Assembly: GCF_000426245.1 (NCBI RefSeq)
Contig: NZ_AUEZ01000038.1
Location: 1 to 64,000, forward strand
Length of the DNA: 64,000 nucleotides
Reading direction: 5' to 3'
Origin: Bradyrhizobium sp. Ai1a-2
GTDB lineage: Bacteria; Pseudomonadota; Alphaproteobacteria; Rhizobiales; Xanthobacteraceae
Of this stretch, positions 32,750 through 42,626 are shown piece after piece. A program made the translations under genes and the position numbers. The stretch's first letter is position 1; every line of letters starts with the position of its first letter. The notes below the pieces were generated by a model that was given only the letters and a program-made list of their open reading frames with translations, made no database searches and was not told where the DNA came from.

Positions 32750-33843
32750 GTCGATCGCTGCCCCAGCCATGAATCCAGTTTCGGCCACAGCCGTTTGATC
32801 GCGTTGGCACCGGCGACCAGGCTGACGTGGCCACCTTTGAGGATCACCTCTTCCTTGTCAGTCGAGCCGACTCTCGCGATCAGGTGCCGCGCCGCCTCAT
32901 AGGGCACGATGTGATCGTGCTCGGCGACCGCGTGCAGGAGCGGCACCTTGACGTTCTCGAGCTTCGCCGCGCGTCCGCCGACCGACATGGCGTCGTTGTA
33001 GAGCTTGTTGTCCCACATCAGGTCCTTGGTGATGGTCCGGAAATAGTCGCCGGCGAGCGGCAGCGTGTCGGTCGCCCAGCGATCGAACATCCGGTACGAC
33101 TTGACGAACTCGTCGTTCCAGATGTTGTCCCAGAGCTGCACCTGGCTTGCGGCGCGCGAGGCCGGCCGCAGCATCTCGAACGACGACAGGATCAACTCGG
33201 GCGGCATGTTGCCGACGCTGTCGATGAGGCGGTCGACGTCGAAGTAACGACGGTCAGCGAAATTCGAGAACAGCTTCATCTCGCGGAAGTCGATCGGCGT
33301 GGTGAAGCAGATCAAATTCTTCATCGGCCCGTCATGGAAGATCGAGCCATAAAGCAGCGACAGCACGCCGCCAAAGCAATAGCCGATGACGGAGACGTCG
33401 GTCTCACCGGAATCCTGCTGCACCCGGCGGACACAGTCCGGAATGAAGTCGAGGACGTAGTCCTCCATCCTGAGGCTCTTCTCTTCCGGTTTCGGCGCGG
33501 TCCAGTCCAGCATGTAGACGTCGTAGCCGCGCTTGAGCAGGAATTCGATGAAGCTTTGTCCCGGCACCAGATCGAGAATGTAGCCGCGGTTCGTGGTCGC
33601 CATCACGATCAGCACGGGCACGCGGTAGATTTCATCCGCGACAGGCCGGTAGTGGTAGAGCTGCATGGTTCCACGGCTGGCCAGCACGTCCTTTGGCGTG
33701 GAGCCGAGCGCGGGACCCGAGGTCGAGAAATATTCGACGCCCTTGATGCTGCGCTGGATCGCCCGCTGCACCTCGGACTGGATGCGCTCCGCAAGCGACG
33801 CTGCATCATTCCCCAAAGCCGCGTTCATCGAGGGCGCGTTCAT
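32746..33843 (-). CDS. phaC: class III poly(R)-hydroxyalkanoate synthase subunit PhaC
   Basis: Polyester synthase of 365 residues, the length of class III PhaC, which works as a heteromer with PhaE. The lipase-like box GYCFGG places catalytic Cys156; Asp310 (AEHDHIVP) and His339 (GGHVSLVAG) complete the triad. DVYMLDWTAPKPEEK and the DNIWNDEFVKSYRMF segment are typical. The start ATG 33843 overlaps the phaE stop (ATGA). It polymerises (R)-3-hydroxyacyl-CoA into cytoplasmic granules. Confidence 0.94.
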   Translation of the reverse strand: MNAPSMNAALGNDAASLAERIQSEVQRAIQRSIKGVEYFSTSGPALGSTPKDVLASRGTMQLYHYRPVADEIYRVPVLIVMATTNRGYILDLVPGQSFIEFLLKRGYDVYMLDWTAPKPEEKSLRMEDYVLDFIPDCVRRVQQDSGETDVSVIGYCFGGVLSLLYGSIFHDGPMKNLICFTTPIDFREMKLFSNFADRRYFDVDRLIDSVGNMPPELILSSFEMLRPASRAASQVQLWDNIWNDEFVKSYRMFDRWATDTLPLAGDYFRTITKDLMWDNKLYNDAMSVGGRAAKLENVKVPLLHAVAEHDHIVPYEAARHLIARVGSTDKEEVILKGGHVSLVAGANAIKRLWPKLDSWLGQRST

Positions 33844-34223
33844 TTTTGCGCTTTCTCCGCGGGCGGACGCTTGGTGCGTGGCGGCCGCGGCTTGCCGGCT
33901 GCAGCGCTCTCCGCATTGCCCGCGTCGCGGTTGATCTGGCCCAGCAGCGCCTTGATCTCGTTGAGCTGGCCTTCGATCGATTGCAGGCGCTCGGCCATGC
34001 CGACGAGTTGCGATCGGCTCGGCAGGTTCATGCTCACGAGATATTTCTCCATGAGCTCGCCAAGCTGCTTCTGCGCACCAGTCGCGACGCCGCCGGCCTG
34101 ATTCATCAGCCGACTGAATTCCGGCGTCCCCATCGCGTGGTTGGCGAAGGAATTGAATCCCTTTTCCAACTCGCCGATCATCGTCTGCCAGATGACGGCG
34201 GGATCGTTGCCCTTGTCGGCCAT
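33840..34223 (-). CDS. phaE: short PhaE-like PHA synthase subunit
   Basis: Protein of 127 residues (MADKGNDPAVIWQTMIGELE, then LNEIKALLGQINRD and a basic proline-rich tail PRPPRTKRPPAEK). It sits directly upstream of phaC with a four-base overlap, as PhaE does. The central MNQAGGVATGAQKQLGELME and a heptad-like QSIEGQLNEIKALLGQI region fit the C-terminal part of PhaE. Known class III PhaE proteins are two to three times longer, so this one appears to be a minimal form; it could also be classed as a PhaR-like (class IV) subunit. ATG 34223. Confidence 0.7.
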   Translation of the reverse strand: MADKGNDPAVIWQTMIGELEKGFNSFANHAMGTPEFSRLMNQAGGVATGAQKQLGELMEKYLVSMNLPSRSQLVGMAERLQSIEGQLNEIKALLGQINRDAGNAESAAAGKPRPPRTKRPPAEKAQK

Positions 34224-34397
34224 GGCGCCCTCTCCCAAATGGTTGCGAGCGCTTGCCACGCTTCTCTTCACTCCATACCACACCGTTGCAGGCAGCCGGT
34301 CAACCCAAGTTGACATTGAACGCATCGTCGGAAAGCTTCTGCGCTGCGGCAAACCGTGGCATAGAGTATCGATCAAGAACCCAGCCGAGGAGGCCCC

Positions 34398-35318
<921 letters not shown>

Positions 35319-35325
35319 CGAAACC

Positions 35326-35410
35326 GTAGGATGGGTAGAGCGCAGCGAAACCCATCATTGCCACCAAGCGCACAGATGCGATGGGTTTCGCTGCGCTCTA
35401 CCCATCCTAC
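35326..35410. repeat. palindromic repeat family C, copy 1
   Basis: Arms GTAGGATGGGTAGAGCGCAG and CTGCGCTCTACCCATCCTAC lie between the convergent alpha/beta hydrolase and CYP102 genes; a bidirectional terminator is plausible. Second copy: 60672-60757. Confidence 0.9.
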
Positions 35411-35425
35411 AACCGCACTTAGCCG

Positions 35426-38400
35426 CTATCCGCCTGCCCAGACGTCGAGCACGTAGCGGTTCTTGGCGCCGAGCTCCTCGATCCAGCGCGTCGCCGCGCC
35501 GGCATCGTTCCCGTTGTGCTCGCGATGGATCGACATCAAGGTTCCCTTGACATCCGGCTCCATCTTGCCGCCGTCGCCGCAGACATAGATGATCGCGCCC
35601 TTGCCGATCAGGTCCCAGACGCGGCTCTTCTGCGCGGCAATCAGGTCCTGCACGTAGGTCTTGGAGCCGTTGAGGCGCGAGAACGCGGTGTGCAATTCGG
35701 TGACGCCATCGGCCGCGAACGCCTTCAGCTCGTCGGCATAGATGAAATCCTGATCCGGATGACGGCAGCCGAAGAACAGCATCGCCGGTCCGAGATTGGC
35801 GCCCCGCGACTTCCGATGCGCGCGCTCCTGCAGGAAGCCGCGGAACGGCGCCAAGCCTGTGCCGGGGCCGATCATGATCAGCGGCACCGACGCATCATCC
35901 GGCAGGCGGAAGCCGGCCTTGGTCTCGCGCACGGTGGCATGGATGGTGTCGCCGACCCGGCGGCCTGAAAGATAATTCGAGCAGACGCCCTTGTAGACGC
36001 CGCGGCCGGAGCTTGCCGGCGCCTCCACCACGCCGACGGTGACGCTGCAACGCGCCGGATCACCTGAGGGCGAGGGCGAGGACGAGATCGAATAATAACG
36101 CGGCGCCAGCAGCGACAGCATTTCCAGATAGATGTGGAACGGCAACTCGCAGGCCGGATGTTCCTCCAGGAGATCGAACACCGATCTGCACTTGTCCATC
36201 ACCTCGCTGCGATAACGTTCGCCGGATGCGTCGTCATCGCCGGCATAGGCGAGCAGCTTCGGCTTCGTGATCGGGCAGCGCGTATGCTCGGCCATGACCT
36301 GGATCTGCTTGCGGGTCGCGACCTGCTGCAGCTCCACGAATTCGGTGAGCAATCGCCCGACCGAGATGGCATCGCCAACCGGCAACTGCGCGCGGCGGCC
36401 TTCCGCCACCTGCAGCCTGATCTGGTCCGCCGGCAGGAAACCGAAGCGGCGCGCGACCTGATCCACCAATGTCGGATCGTTGCGCGGCACCACGCTCAAG
36501 TGATCGCCGACGCGGTAGGTGATGCCGGGCGGCAGCTGCACCTCGATATGCCGCGTCGAGCGCTCGGACGGATTGGCGCCGGACTTGTTCTGCAGTTCGG
36601 CATTTTCCAGCACCTTCATCGCGACCGCGCCGCCCTGCGCGACGATGGTGTTGACCGAGGTCGGCGCCACCGGCTCGACCGCATAGAGCGGCTCGTCCTC
36701 CGGCGTGCGAGTAAAATTCCAGTCGATCCCGAATTCCTTGGTCGCGACCTGCGCGGCGGCCGGAAACCATTTCTGGAACTGGCCGTCGAGATCGGCCCTG
36801 GCATCGCCCTCGCCGCGCGGATAGACGGCGCGGGCGCCGTGCGCGGTGAGCTGTTCATCGATGAAGCGCGGCACCGACTGGTACGTCGCCGCCCAATCGC
36901 TGTTGCCGCAGCCGAACACCGCGTAGCGCACGCCGGCGAAGGCATCCTTCGCAAGATCGCTGCCGAGCCATCTCACGAACTCGGTCGCGTTGTCCGGCGG
37001 CGCGCCATTGTAGGAGGCGCAGATGATCAGGACGCCACCTTCCTTCGGCAGCTTCCCGACATACTCGTCGAGCGGACCGAGCCTGGTATTGAAGCCATTG
37101 ACCTCGGCGAGATCGGCCATCCGCGTCGCCAGTTCCTCGGCCGAGCCGAGGTTGGAGCCGTAGAGCACCAGCATCGGCGTATTGTGCCCAAGGCGCGGTT
37201 TCGGCCGCGGTGTCCTTGGCGCGGCCGAAACCGCTGCAGCCGCTCCCGCAAAAGCGCCCCGCTCCCTGTCCTCGCGCGGCCGCACCTTGATCTTGAAGCC
37301 CTCGGGCTTGATGGTCAGCGTTTCCTTCAGGTGCATCTGGTAGCGATGCACGTCGATCAGTTTGAAGCGCTGCAGGATCATCCCGAGCGCGAGCGCCGCC
37401 TCATGCATCGCAAAGCCGCGGCCGATGCAGGCGCGCTGGCCGTTGCCGAACGGCTTCCAGGCATTGATGGGACGCTTGGCTTCGGCCTCGCGGCTGAAAT
37501 TCTCGGGATCGAACACATCAGGGTTCGGCCCCCAGACGCTGGGGTCACGATGCAGCGCCATCACCAGCACGGTGATGAACGTGTTCTTCTTCAGCTTGTA
37601 CTTGCCGCCGATGGTCTCGTCCTGCAGCGGCGCGATGCCATAGGCCGGCGCCGGCGGCCACAGTCGCAGCGACTCTTTCAGAACTTGCGTGATGTAGGTG
37701 AGCTGCGTGACCTGCTGGTAGGTCGGCTTGGCGTCGATATCGGGGCCGAGCACGCGGTCGACCTCCTCATACGCCTTCTTCAGCACCTCGGGATGTTTCA
37801 ACAACGCATAGATCGTGCTCGACAACAGGCCGCTCGTGGTCTCATGGCCCGCGATCAGGAATGTGTTGATCTGGTAGCGGATGTTGACATCGTCGAGCTG
37901 CTCGCCGGTGACGCGGTCGACGCCGGTCATCATCGCGGCCAGCATGTCCTTCTGGCCCTCGCCGACATCAGCCTGGCTCCGCCTGCGCTCGGCGATGATC
38001 TCGTCGACCATCTTGTTCATGAAGGCGACGTCTTCGGTGAGCGTCTTGCGCCGCTGATGCATCCACAGGCGTTCCAGCGGCAAGCCGCGGGTCATCATGA
38101 TGGTCTCGAGCGAGCGCACCAACGACTCCACGAATGGGTGATAGTCGCGGCGATAGAACGAATTGAAGCGGTAGTCGAAACCACAGAGCCCGATGGTGTC
38201 GAGCGTCAACGCCGTCATGTCGTGGACGACCTCGATCTCCTCGTCGGCATTGAGCCGCTCCCATTTCTTCACTAGCTGCTCGGCAATATCGACCATGCTC
38301 GGGTGGTAGGACTGCATGGCGCGGTTGCCGAACGGCTGCAGCAGGATGTTGTGCGCCTTGTTCCAGTTCGGCTCCTTGGTGTCGGCGGTGAACAGGCCGT

Positions 38401-38665
38401 CGCCGCCGACCGCGCGCACCCGCCGCAGCGAGCCGCGCACCGCCTTGTCGAAGCGCTTTTCGTCGGACAGTTCGTCGACGAGGTCATGGCCGGAGACGAT
38501 CACGAGCGGGGCGCCCATCATGTCGAGCCAGTAGATCGGCCCGAGCTCCTTGGCGAGCCGCACCAGATGCTGTACCGGCGCGGTCGAATCCAGCGACAGC
38601 ATGTTGCCGACCACGGGCATGGTCGGCGGATGCGGGATCGGAGCCAGTCGGTTGCCGGACGCCAT
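35426..38665 (-). CDS. self-sufficient cytochrome P450-reductase fusion (CYP102 / P450 BM3 type)
   Basis: Single-chain NADPH-dependent fatty-acid monooxygenase of 1079 residues. The P450 domain (1-465) has AGHETT (272-277), ExxR (331-334) and heme motif FGNGQRACIG with Cys413. A linker leads to an FMN flavodoxin domain from about residue 497 (MLVLYGSNLGSAEELATRMA), then FAD and NADPH domains (YYSISSSP, IGPGTGLAPFRGF, YVCGDGGKM). This is the complete CYP102 layout and length. ATG 38665; the upstream start lies in a repeat. CYP102 enzymes hydroxylate fatty acids near the omega end and epoxidise unsaturated ones. No adjacent TetR-type repressor is seen, unlike in Bacillus. Confidence 0.95.
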   Translation of the reverse strand: MASGNRLAPIPHPPTMPVVGNMLSLDSTAPVQHLVRLAKELGPIYWLDMMGAPLVIVSGHDLVDELSDEKRFDKAVRGSLRRVRAVGGDGLFTADTKEPNWNKAHNILLQPFGNRAMQSYHPSMVDIAEQLVKKWERLNADEEIEVVHDMTALTLDTIGLCGFDYRFNSFYRRDYHPFVESLVRSLETIMMTRGLPLERLWMHQRRKTLTEDVAFMNKMVDEIIAERRRSQADVGEGQKDMLAAMMTGVDRVTGEQLDDVNIRYQINTFLIAGHETTSGLLSSTIYALLKHPEVLKKAYEEVDRVLGPDIDAKPTYQQVTQLTYITQVLKESLRLWPPAPAYGIAPLQDETIGGKYKLKKNTFITVLVMALHRDPSVWGPNPDVFDPENFSREAEAKRPINAWKPFGNGQRACIGRGFAMHEAALALGMILQRFKLIDVHRYQMHLKETLTIKPEGFKIKVRPREDRERGAFAGAAAAVSAAPRTPRPKPRLGHNTPMLVLYGSNLGSAEELATRMADLAEVNGFNTRLGPLDEYVGKLPKEGGVLIICASYNGAPPDNATEFVRWLGSDLAKDAFAGVRYAVFGCGNSDWAATYQSVPRFIDEQLTAHGARAVYPRGEGDARADLDGQFQKWFPAAAQVATKEFGIDWNFTRTPEDEPLYAVEPVAPTSVNTIVAQGGAVAMKVLENAELQNKSGANPSERSTRHIEVQLPPGITYRVGDHLSVVPRNDPTLVDQVARRFGFLPADQIRLQVAEGRRAQLPVGDAISVGRLLTEFVELQQVATRKQIQVMAEHTRCPITKPKLLAYAGDDDASGERYRSEVMDKCRSVFDLLEEHPACELPFHIYLEMLSLLAPRYYSISSSPSPSGDPARCSVTVGVVEAPASSGRGVYKGVCSNYLSGRRVGDTIHATVRETKAGFRLPDDASVPLIMIGPGTGLAPFRGFLQERAHRKSRGANLGPAMLFFGCRHPDQDFIYADELKAFAADGVTELHTAFSRLNGSKTYVQDLIAAQKSRVWDLIGKGAIIYVCGDGGKMEPDVKGTLMSIHREHNGNDAGAATRWIEELGAKNRYVLDVWAGG

Positions 38666-38700
38666 GTGGGGAATGTCTCCTGATCTCGTCTCGATCTCAG

Positions 38701-38787
38701 CCGTCATTGCGAGCGAAGCGAAGCAATCCATCGCGCCGCAAAAAGAAAGAATGGATTGCTTCGTCGCTCCGCTCCTCGCAATGACGA
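38701..38787. repeat. palindromic repeat family A, copy 5
   Basis: Arms CCGTCATTGCGAGCGAAGCG and CGCTCCTCGCAATGACG lie between the epoxide hydrolase and CYP102 genes. Confidence 0.9.
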
Positions 38788-38804
38788 GGCGTTAGCTTTC
38801 GTAC

Positions 38805-39797
38805 CTATCCAAACCGCCTTCTACGCCATTCGATCAGCTTGGCGCTGACTTCTTCCGGCTTCTCCTGCTGCGTCCAATGGCCGCTGCCCCTGACCAGGTA
38901 TTTCTCGAGGTCCGGGATCAGCTTCTCCATGCCGTCGGCCGAAGACGGCGGCAGCACCGCATCGTTCTCGGCCATGATCATCAGCGACGGCACCCGCACG
39001 GTGTGATCGAGCCCTTCGGAGCGTTGCCAGTTGCGCGACATGTTGCGGTACCAGTTGATGCCGCCGGTGAAGCCGGTCTTGGTGAAGGCATCGACGAACA
39101 CCTGCTTCTCCTCCGGCGACAGGATCGGCGTGCGCGGATCGCGCTTGGCATCGTAGTTCGCGATCATCTGCGGGAATGCCAGGTTGAGCCGCGGCGATGC
39201 GCCGACGCCGGCGACTACCTCTTCCGCGGGAGCATCAGGTCCTCGCGCCGGCTTGCGCATGAAGGCATCGAAGGTCTGCTCTACCCGGCTGCCAAAAATC
39301 TTGTCCGGCTCGCGCGCGGGGTCCTGGAACTGGACGATATACATGTGCTCGCCGAACCGCTTGCGCAAAAGTTCGATCGGATCGGCCCAGGCGCGATTGG
39401 TATGCGGGGTATTGATGCCGACCACGCCGGCGACGCGGTCGGGATGCCGAAGCGGCATCTGCCAGACGACGAAGCCGCCCCAGTCGTGACCGACGAAAAC
39501 GGCCTTCTCGATCTGGAGATGATCGAGCAGGCCGACGAGATCAGCGGTCAGTTGCTCGATATCATAGGCCTCGACCGGCTCCGGCCGGTCGGTTACGCCA
39601 TAGCCGCGCTGGTCCGGCGCGATCACGCGGATGCCGGCTTCGCCCAGCGCCTTGATCTGGTGACGCCAGGAGAAGGCGAGCTCCGGCCAGCCGTGGCAGA
39701 GCACCATCGGCGGCTTGTCGGTCTTGGGCCCTGCTTCGTAGAAGCCCATACGGATGCCGTTGGTCTGGACGAATTGCAGCGCTGGCATTTCCATCAT
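38805..39797 (-). CDS. epoxide hydrolase, alpha/beta fold
   Basis: Protein of 330 residues with the epoxide-hydrolase signature HGWPE (35-39), nucleophile Asp105 in GHDWGG, a lid segment GGINWYRNMSRNW supplying a candidate epoxide-activating Tyr, and a C-terminal GSGHWTQQEKP with the catalytic His. It would open epoxides to diols. The gene is 11 bases after the WS/DGAT gene and upstream of CYP102 on the same strand, so a link to fatty-acid epoxides made by that P450 is likely but inferred. Confidence 0.92.
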   Translation of the reverse strand: MMEMPALQFVQTNGIRMGFYEAGPKTDKPPMVLCHGWPELAFSWRHQIKALGEAGIRVIAPDQRGYGVTDRPEPVEAYDIEQLTADLVGLLDHLQIEKAVFVGHDWGGFVVWQMPLRHPDRVAGVVGINTPHTNRAWADPIELLRKRFGEHMYIVQFQDPAREPDKIFGSRVEQTFDAFMRKPARGPDAPAEEVVAGVGASPRLNLAFPQMIANYDAKRDPRTPILSPEEKQVFVDAFTKTGFTGGINWYRNMSRNWQRSEGLDHTVRVPSLMIMAENDAVLPPSSADGMEKLIPDLEKYLVRGSGHWTQQEKPEEVSAKLIEWRRRRFG

Positions 39798-39808
39798 CGA
39801 GACAATCC

Positions 39809-41356
39809 TTATTCAGCAGCACTCTTGGTCTCGGCTGGCGGCGGCACGAACGCCGCTTCCAGCGCATCGAATTCGGCCGGCAGCATGTCGCACAGAACCT
39901 GCACATGCGGAATGATGTTGGCGCCGGCGACGAAACCGAAATCGAGCTGGTCGCGATAGCTCTGCACGGTGATGTTGAGCGCGATTCCGTGGGTCGAGAT
40001 CGACACCGGGAAGATATGCAGCAGTTCCGCGCCCGCGGCGTAGAGCGTCTGTCTTGGCCCCGGCACATTGGAGACGGTGATGTTCGCCGCCGGCGGCAGC
40101 ACGTTCGACAGGTCCGAGCGGCTGTAGAGCAGCGCCAGGACCTGCACCAGGATCGGCGCACCCAGCATCGAGACGTTGGAGACCTGCGGCATGAACGCCC
40201 GCAACGGATGCGACATCTCCTTCGCCTTGGTGGATTGCGCGATGATCGCCTCCAGCCGCGCCTTGGGATCCTCGATGTTGGTCGCAATCGAGCAGATCAT
40301 GCCGAACACCTGGTTGTTCGACTCGGTGTTGCCCTCCTCGCGCAGCGAGATCGGCACCGCCGCGGTCAGCGATTTGTTCGGCAGCGCGCCCTGGCTGATC
40401 AAATGGCGACGCACCACGCCGGAGGCGAGCGCCAGCACCACGTCATTGAGCTTGCCACCGGCCGCTTTTGCCACCGCCTTGGCCCGCGACAGCGAGACCG
40501 AAGTGCCGGCAAAGCTGCGCTCCGATGAGATCGCCTTGTTCAGGATGGTCGGCGGCGACACCATGCTGGCGAGGCTTTCGCGCGATTTCGGATCGGAGAC
40601 CTTGGTCACGACTTCCGACACGCTCTTCAGCATCGCCGGCACGGCGCTTGCGAACTTGATCGCGTTCTCGATCTGGAACATGGCGTTGTCGAACAGGATC
40701 GAGCCGAGATCGCTCTTGCCCGAGCGCGGCAGCTCGATCGTCCTTGGCGCCGCCGCGGCATCGAACGGCTGGCTCCAGAGCTGCTGATAGGAATCGATCA
40801 GGTTGGCCGCGATATCGCGCGGCTCCCGCGCGACCTTCCGCGCGGTCGGTGGATCGACCTTCCTCGGGATCGGCGAGATGTCGTAGATCATGCTGGTGAG
40901 CGCGGCGCCCGCGCCGCCGTCGATGCAGGCATGATGCATCTTGGAATAGAGGCCGATCTCGTTGTTCTGCATGCCCTCGAAGACGTAGAACTCCCACAGC
41001 GGCCGGGCGCGATTGAGCAGCTTGGCATGGATCCAGCCGACGAGGCGCTCCAGCGTGGCGCGGTCATGCGGCGCCGGCAGGCTGCCGCGGAAGATGTGGC
41101 GGTCGATGTCGAACTGATCGTCCTCCACCCAGGACGGGTGGTCGATGTCGAGCGGCGCCTTCTCCAGGCGCGATTTCAGGATCGGCGCGATGTGCAGTCG
41201 CGAGGCGATCATCGCCTTGAAGTCTTCGAAGAAGTCGCCCTTGTAGTCGTCGGGCAGGCGGAAGATCGCCATGCTCCCGACATGCATCGGCATTTCGGGC
41301 GTTTCCAGATAGAGAAACGACGCGTCCAGCGACGACAGTTTCTTGGCGTCGGCCAT
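39809..41356 (-). CDS. wax ester synthase / diacylglycerol acyltransferase (WS/DGAT)
   Basis: Acyltransferase of 515 residues. The catalytic HHxxxDG motif is KMHHACIDGG (His141, His142, Asp146), and LSSLDASFLYLETP with MPMHVG is the conserved N-terminus. ITVSNVPGPRQTLYAAGAEL and the later ALNITVQSYRDQLDFGFV region match the C-terminal domain. It esterifies fatty alcohols or diacylglycerol with acyl-CoA to make neutral storage lipid. It sits between a lipase-like gene and the epoxide hydrolase, all minus strand. Confidence 0.93.
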   Translation of the reverse strand: MADAKKLSSLDASFLYLETPEMPMHVGSMAIFRLPDDYKGDFFEDFKAMIASRLHIAPILKSRLEKAPLDIDHPSWVEDDQFDIDRHIFRGSLPAPHDRATLERLVGWIHAKLLNRARPLWEFYVFEGMQNNEIGLYSKMHHACIDGGAGAALTSMIYDISPIPRKVDPPTARKVAREPRDIAANLIDSYQQLWSQPFDAAAAPRTIELPRSGKSDLGSILFDNAMFQIENAIKFASAVPAMLKSVSEVVTKVSDPKSRESLASMVSPPTILNKAISSERSFAGTSVSLSRAKAVAKAAGGKLNDVVLALASGVVRRHLISQGALPNKSLTAAVPISLREEGNTESNNQVFGMICSIATNIEDPKARLEAIIAQSTKAKEMSHPLRAFMPQVSNVSMLGAPILVQVLALLYSRSDLSNVLPPAANITVSNVPGPRQTLYAAGAELLHIFPVSISTHGIALNITVQSYRDQLDFGFVAGANIIPHVQVLCDMLPAEFDALEAAFVPPPAETKSAAE

Positions 41357-41430
41357 GGCTCCCTCCCGGTGATTGTCGTGCGGCGCCTTGATGGCGCTCT
41401 CATTCGGACGGCCGCTTGCGGCGGCGGCGA

Positions 41431-42231
41431 TCAGGATTGTGCCTGTTCCGGGGGTGGATAGGCAATGGCAAAGGGGCCGAACCGGTCAAAATGCCTGAAC
41501 TCGCCCTCTGCCAACGCCAGCCGGTCGGCGACCGCCCAGAGCGCCGCGGGATTGACGCCGAGCCCGATATGGCTTGCGAGCAGCACCTCGATATTTTCGG
41601 CCGTTGTCGACGGGCGCAGCACGCTGGTGCGCCAGTTCACGATGCCGTCAGTGCGCGAGTAGATCGAGGTCGTCGGCACCGGCATGTCACCGGCGATCGC
41701 CTCCCGTATCTCGGGAATGTCGTCGACGCTCTCGCCCGTCAACGCCTCGTAGAGCCGCGTCGCGTTGGTGGCACGGATATCGCCCGCAAACGGGCTGCCG
41801 AGCGTGATGACCGAGCGCACCATATCCGGCGCGTTCAGCGCCAGATCGCGCGCATAGACGCCGCCAAGGCTCCAGCCGACGATGCTGACCTTGCGTCCGG
41901 TAGAGTCGGTGATCCGCTGCAACAGATCGCGCATCGACTGGCGCGTCCGGCTGAGGCCGCGGACATTGCGGCCCAGGCTCCAGGCATAGGTGTCATGGCC
42001 GAGCGCCTTCAGGTACCGCCGCATAGGCGCCATCGACAGGTCGCTCGCCAGGAACCCCGGCAGCGTCAGCACCGGATGGCCGTCACCTCTCGGCGCGCGC
42101 ATCAAGAGCGGCAGCAGCAGGAGGCTCGAATTGAACTCGAACACACCCCTGCCCTCGATCAGCATGAGGCAGATGTTCGGTGGACGCAGCTGGCGTTCGC
42201 TTAACTCGGGACTGCCATCCACGGCCGTCAT
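41431..42231 (-). CDS. lipase-like alpha/beta hydrolase, paralogue 2
   Basis: Protein of 266 residues, paralogue of the gene at 29072-29842. Shared features: RGDGHPVLTLPGFLASDLS, nucleophile motif GWSLGGVYAR, ITLGSPFAG, YSRTDGIV and WAVADRLA. It starts directly after the stop of the DUF6489 gene and is followed after 74 bases by WS/DGAT, so it probably acts on neutral lipid or acyl esters in the same pathway. Confidence 0.86.
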   Translation of the reverse strand: MTAVDGSPELSERQLRPPNICLMLIEGRGVFEFNSSLLLLPLLMRAPRGDGHPVLTLPGFLASDLSMAPMRRYLKALGHDTYAWSLGRNVRGLSRTRQSMRDLLQRITDSTGRKVSIVGWSLGGVYARDLALNAPDMVRSVITLGSPFAGDIRATNATRLYEALTGESVDDIPEIREAIAGDMPVPTTSIYSRTDGIVNWRTSVLRPSTTAENIEVLLASHIGLGVNPAALWAVADRLALAEGEFRHFDRFGPFAIAYPPPEQAQS

Positions 42232-42480
42232 CTATTTCCTGTCCTTCTTCGGGGGGCTGCCGAGGCCGGCCATCGCCACAAACATGTCCTGGAAACGCTC
42301 GGCCAGTTTGGGATCGAGCCAGGTCTGCATCAGCGCCTCAGGCGAGACCTTCTCGATGTTCTGTGTCATCTGCTGCTGCAGCTTTTCCATAACCGCCATC
42401 TGCATCGGCGCGACATCCGGAAGGCCGAAGAACTGCCTGGCTTCGAGCGGCGTGCAATCTATTTCGACGTTGACCTTCAT
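42232..42480 (-). CDS. DUF6489-like small conserved protein
   Basis: Protein of 82 residues beginning MKVNVEIDCTPLEARQFFGL with PDVAPMQMAVMEKLQ and a basic end PPKKDRK. The N-terminal wording fits the DUF6489 family known in alphaproteobacteria (from memory). The stop codon touches the ATG of the hydrolase with no gap, so the two are coupled. Function unknown; the short helical middle could bind a partner protein. Confidence 0.75.
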   Translation of the reverse strand: MKVNVEIDCTPLEARQFFGLPDVAPMQMAVMEKLQQQMTQNIEKVSPEALMQTWLDPKLAERFQDMFVAMAGLGSPPKKDRK

Positions 42481-42626
42481 GACCGCTCCTCAATGCAGTT
42501 GACGCAAGAACATGACCCGGAAATCGATTCTTCGAAAGGATCGTGCCGTGGTGCAGTATCGCCGCGAGAGGGCTCATCACGCAAGCGGGACGATGACCGC
42601 TGGCGGCCGGTGTCGCCCCGCCAGGC

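Noticed and set aside
34311..34340. TTGACA as a promoter for the alpha/beta hydrolase
   Set aside because: No acceptable -10 hexamer at 16-18 bases; too weak to list.
36134..38275. 713-codon open frame on the plus strand opposite CYP102
   Set aside because: Exact antisense of a well-defined P450 with arginine- and histidine-rich composition; a by-product of high GC codon use.
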